Shown: positions 61,651 through 64,000 of the stretch, piece by piece
How the letters are laid out: every line of letters begins with the position of its first letter
Position numbering within the stretch: the first letter of the stretch is position 1
Origin: Candidatus Synechococcus calcipolaris G9
Lineage (GTDB): Bacteria > Cyanobacteriota > Cyanobacteriia > Thermosynechococcales > Thermosynechococcaceae
Assembly (NCBI RefSeq): GCF_029582805.1
Contig: NZ_JAKKUT010000002.1
Coordinates: 62,001-126,000, forward strand
DNA length: 64,000 bases
Reading direction: 5' to 3'
Position numbers and translations under genes: made by a program
The notes under the pieces: model-generated
Database searches by the model: none
Seen by the model: the letters and a program-made list of their open reading frames with translations, nothing else
Told to the model about the DNA's origin: nothing

Positions 61651-62463
61651 TTAGCAGAAAACGCGGTGCTGTAGGCAGGGCATTTGTTGGCGAACTTGCT
61701 CTAAACGAGTGGGTTCAATGGCGGCAACGGCCACACCAGGGCGATCTCCGGCATCGGCCAGAATTGTCCCCCAGGGATCCACAATCAGGGCATGGCCATG
61801 GGTTTGCCGCCGGGCATAATGTTCTCCCGTTTGGGCTGGGGCCAAAACATAGCAGGTATTCTCGATCGCCCGAGCCTGTAATAACACCTGCCAATGATCC
61901 TTACCCGTGAAGGCGGTGAAGGCGGCGGGTACAAATAGTACCATTGCTCCGGCCTGGGCTAACCCCCGGTAGAGTTCAGGGAAGCGGACATCGTAACAAA
62001 CGGAAAGGCCAATCCCGCCGAAGTCCTTAGATAGATAGACCTCAGGGAGTTGGTTGCCCGCAAGAACCGTACCTGATTCGTGGTAGATATTGCCGTCGGG
62101 TAAGTCTACGTCAAATAGATGTACCTTTTGGTAGCGGGCTAGATCTTCACCATTGGGGCCCACCAGCAGAGCCGTATTATAGACCTTATTGTCGGTGGCA
62201 GGAACCGGATAGCCGCCTCCCAATAGGGTGATTTGAAACCGCTGGGCCATGCGATGGAGAAATTTCTCACTTTTCTCGGCGATCGCCGCCGCCTGAGCCA
62301 CCTTTACGCCATCATCCCCTAAAAATGGAAAATTTTCCGGCAGGCCAACTAACTCAGCCCCTCGCTGGACCGCTAGTTCAATAAACTCTTCTGCCTGGGC
62401 CAGATTTTGATCAACATCCGGCAAACTGGTCATCTGAATAACAGCAGCAAGGTAGGGCTTCAT
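61651..62463 (-). CDS. Carbon-nitrogen hydrolase (Nit1/Nit2-like)
   Basis: This 270-residue nitrilase-superfamily amidase has the Glu-Lys-Cys triad at E43 (LPEN), K113 (YQKVHLFDVD) and C156 (SVCYDVRFPELYR). It is closest in form to Nit1/Nit2 deaminated-glutathione amidase. That function is the most likely but not certain. It is minus strand, upstream of mrp, with 35 bp between them. Confidence 0.88.
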   Translation of the reverse strand: MKPYLAAVIQMTSLPDVDQNLAQAEEFIELAVQRGAELVGLPENFPFLGDDGVKVAQAAAIAEKSEKFLHRMAQRFQITLLGGGYPVPATDNKVYNTALLVGPNGEDLARYQKVHLFDVDLPDGNIYHESGTVLAGNQLPEVYLSKDFGGIGLSVCYDVRFPELYRGLAQAGAMVLFVPAAFTAFTGKDHWQVLLQARAIENTCYVLAPAQTGEHYARRQTHGHALIVDPWGTILADAGDRPGVAVAAIEPTRLEQVRQQMPCLQHRVFC

Positions 62464-62560
62464 TGGAACGTGAATAATAGTAGCCCTTTATTTTAGTACG
62501 GTTGAATGCAAGCCATCAATACAGATCACCATTGATCCAATCGTGGGATGGGTTGATTTT

Positions 62561-62791
62561 TTACAAACTTGAGGGGCGATTATTTAGATTCTCCATCTGC
62601 CGGCGGAGAATAGGATTGCGGTGGCTGGGCAGTTCATTCTCACGAACCTGCCGGAAGGCTAAAAAGGCGACGGTTAATAAGCTAAGATTAATCATCAGGA
62701 CAATCAATAGCTTGCCTGTACCACAAACGGGCTGACCTTTGGGCAAAATCTGCCTAGGACGGACAAAGGATTTAATTATTTGACTGTCCAT
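62561..62791 (-). CDS. Small single-span membrane protein (unknown)
   Basis: A 76-residue protein begins MDSQIIKSFVRPRQILPKGQ, contains one hydrophobic segment (LLIVLMINLSLLTVAFLAF, about residues 30-48) and ends in a hydrophilic tail. AAGGAG lies eight bases upstream of ATG 62791, which is why this start is chosen over a longer frame opening at 62956. A TTTAGG-type repeat block lies just upstream (62848-62912). Function unknown. Confidence 0.6.
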   Translation of the reverse strand: MDSQIIKSFVRPRQILPKGQPVCGTGKLLIVLMINLSLLTVAFLAFRQVRENELPSHRNPILRRQMENLNNRPSSL

Positions 62792-62847
62792 GGAACAACT
62801 CCTTATATAATGAATAATTATTAATATAGTCATGGCCGCTTTTAGGC

Positions 62848-62912
62848 TAAAAACGTAACGTTTAGGCCTAAGGTTGCTTTTTCGGTTTAGGGTTACTTTT
62901 AGGTTTAGAGTT
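62848..62912. repeat. Degenerate TTTAGG repeat block
   Basis: Four degenerate copies of TTTAGG(N)TTA-like sequence occur between 62848 and 62912, for example TTTTAGGC, GTTTAGGCC, GTTTAGGG and TTTTAGGT. The block is directly upstream of the small minus-strand gene. It may be regulatory or simply low-complexity sequence. Confidence 0.3.
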
Positions 62913-63039
62913 AAAAGTCTCATCCTATTCCTTATTGGCCGCAGTCTATCATTCACACCTAGGAACCCTAGAGTTCCTAAATATTTCTTAACTCAAATGT
63001 CAACAAACCTTGATTTACAGTTCGCCAATTCTTAACTCT

Positions 63040-64000
63040 GTGGAGAGGGATGTTTGTCTGCCCGCGGAATGGTATCCCCACCGCGCCTGTTGGTTAGCCT
63101 TTCCCAGTCACGAAGAACTATGGGGGGTAAGTTTAGGTGAGGCCCAGCGGGAGTTTATTGATCTGTGCCGGGCGATCGCCGATGTGGATCCCCAGACGGG
63201 CCATTGTCGGGGTGAGCAGTTAAAAATCTTAGTCCTAGATAATCAGGGTAAGTCCCGGGCCTCTCAGGCTTTGGCAGGCCTCAATGCCGAATTTTACATC
63301 TGTTCTTTTGGCGATATTTGGCTGCGGGATACGGCTCCCCTCATGGTCTTCAATCACCAGGGAGATCGGGAAACCCGCTGGTTTCAGTTCAATGGCTGGG
63401 GGGGAAAGTATTCGCTGCCTGGGGATGGGGATCTGGCGCAGCGGGTGACAAACATTCTGGGCTGGCCAGGGAAACAACTGACCCTTGTCTTAGAAGGCGG
63501 TGCGATCGAAGGGGATGGCCAGGGGACGTGCCTAACGACAGAGCAATGTTTACTCAATCCCAATCGCAACCCCCACCTGAGTCGTGGCGAGATTGAAGCA
63601 GAACTGAAAAACGGCTTGGGATTTAAGAAAATTCTTTGGCTTGAATCCGGCCTCCTCAATGATCACACCGATGGCCATATTGACACCCTGGTGCGCTTTG
63701 TCGGGCCAGGGAAGGTCGTCTGTATGGCCGCCCAAACCGAAGCAGACCCCAATGCCGCCGTTCTGAAACACATTTACCAAACCCTAAAAAACCTAAGGGA
63801 TGCCCAGGGGCGATCGCTGGAGGTGGTTCAAATTCCCTCACCAGGCTTAGTCTGTGATGCCCAGGGAAACATTTTGCCCGCCAGCTACGTGAACTTTTAT
63901 ATTGGCAATACCACCGTCGTAGTTCCCACCTATGGCAGCGACTTTGATCAGCCGGCCGTTGCGGCGATCGCCCAGTTATTCCCCCAGCGACGTACCCTGG
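63040..64000 (+). CDS. Agmatine deiminase family protein (partial, runs off the window)
   Basis: This peptidylarginine-deiminase/agmatine-deiminase-type protein is truncated by the window end after 320 codons. Seen residues: LPAEWYPHRACWLAFPSHEE, DIWLRDTAPLMVFN, WGGKYSLPGD, LEGGAIEGDG, LNDHTDGHIDTLVRFV and ILPASYVNFYIGN, all typical of the family. The C-terminal Cys lies beyond the edge. It converts agmatine to N-carbamoylputrescine for polyamine synthesis. The start is GTG 63040, as ATG choices nearby are out of frame. No strong ribosome-binding site is visible. Confidence 0.88.
   Translation, partial: MERDVCLPAEWYPHRACWLAFPSHEELWGVSLGEAQREFIDLCRAIADVDPQTGHCRGEQLKILVLDNQGKSRASQALAGLNAEFYICSFGDIWLRDTAPLMVFNHQGDRETRWFQFNGWGGKYSLPGDGDLAQRVTNILGWPGKQLTLVLEGGAIEGDGQGTCLTTEQCLLNPNRNPHLSRGEIEAELKNGLGFKKILWLESGLLNDHTDGHIDTLVRFVGPGKVVCMAAQTEADPNAAVLKHIYQTLKNLRDAQGRSLEVVQIPSPGLVCDAQGNILPASYVNFYIGNTTVVVPTYGSDFDQPAVAAIAQLFPQRRTL

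Noticed and set aside
1-64000. GCGATCGC palindromes as regulatory sites
   Set aside because: These HIP1 sequences are spread throughout coding DNA, as usual in cyanobacterial genomes, and carry no local signal.
1-64000. CRISPR arrays, tRNA or rRNA genes
   Set aside because: No repeated spacer-type array or tRNA/rRNA signature was found in the read-through on either strand.

Overview
The window is a cyanobacterial chromosome segment. The evidence is the very dense GCGATCGC (HIP1) palindrome, geranylgeranyl reductase ChlP, a CCB2/CCB4-type cytochrome b6 haem assembly factor, the plastid-type ribosomal protein PSRP-3/Ycf65, Ycf36, a phycobilin-binding photoreceptor domain and a Synechocystis-type DnaB intein. 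The gene set, including a cyanobacteriochrome GGDEF-EAL protein and a PilZ cellulose-synthase-like enzyme, points to a unicellular Thermosynechococcus/Synechococcus PCC 6312-like lineage, but that placement is an inference. Most of the window is core chromosome with short gaps. No tRNA, rRNA or CRISPR array was found.

Layout. 0.1-7 kb: rplI, intein-split dnaB, Nudix, CatB/Vat-type acetyltransferase, a foldback repeat, formyl-THF cyclo-ligase, chlP, rsfS. 7-17.8 kb: a membrane-anchored repeat protein, a HAD hydrolase, PSRP-3, an orphan BrnA-like antitoxin with a toxin remnant, msrB, a DXCF cyanobacteriochrome GGDEF-EAL protein, UPF0182, an AEC transporter. 17.9-21.4 kb: the classical secE-nusG-rplK-rplA-rplJ-rplL cluster with an L10 leader and terminators. 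21.4-27.9 kb: ribD, a membrane protein, rpmF, a tandem universal stress protein, mfd. 27.9-31.6 kb: an accessory island with an attC-like site, an unrecognised two-gene operon, a complete IS3-family element and a second orphan BrnA with a toxin remnant. 31.6-38.2 kb: egtB/egtC, ycf36, asparaginase, PilZ glycosyltransferase, CCB. 38.2-40.8 kb: insertion-sequence debris, unknown low-GC membrane proteins and a uridine-kinase-like gene. 40.9-54.1 kb: lipoprotein cyclophilin, ketoacyl synthase, a second membrane-anchored repeat protein, comEC, glgC, CHAD, YdcF, a Cys-less ProA paralogue, L,D-transpeptidase, maf. 54.1-64 kb: rlpA with a long leader, rdgB, an exact 240-bp IS fragment with a hairpin cluster, nitroreductase, pirin, Uma2, cobO, YtaF/MntP-like, mrp, nitrilase, a small membrane protein and a partial agmatine deiminase.

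How genes work together. The ribosomal cluster is a conventional autoregulated operon. egtC and egtB overlap and form an ergothioneine/ovothiol-type pair. The cyanobacteriochrome GGDEF-EAL protein and the PilZ cellulose-synthase-like enzyme are about 22 kb apart and plausibly belong to one light/c-di-GMP/exopolysaccharide pathway, as in the Thermosynechococcus Ses system. Two unrelated loci (10.3-10.6 kb and 31.3-31.6 kb) independently show the same pattern: a BrnA antitoxin kept while its BrnT toxin is reduced to a 3' stub abutting the stop codon of a housekeeping gene.

The least explained parts are the two-gene operon at 28135-29840 beside an attC-like site, the 39.2-40.1 kb membrane protein pair, the two large paralogous repeat proteins, and the hairpin cluster at 56.8-57.0 kb.
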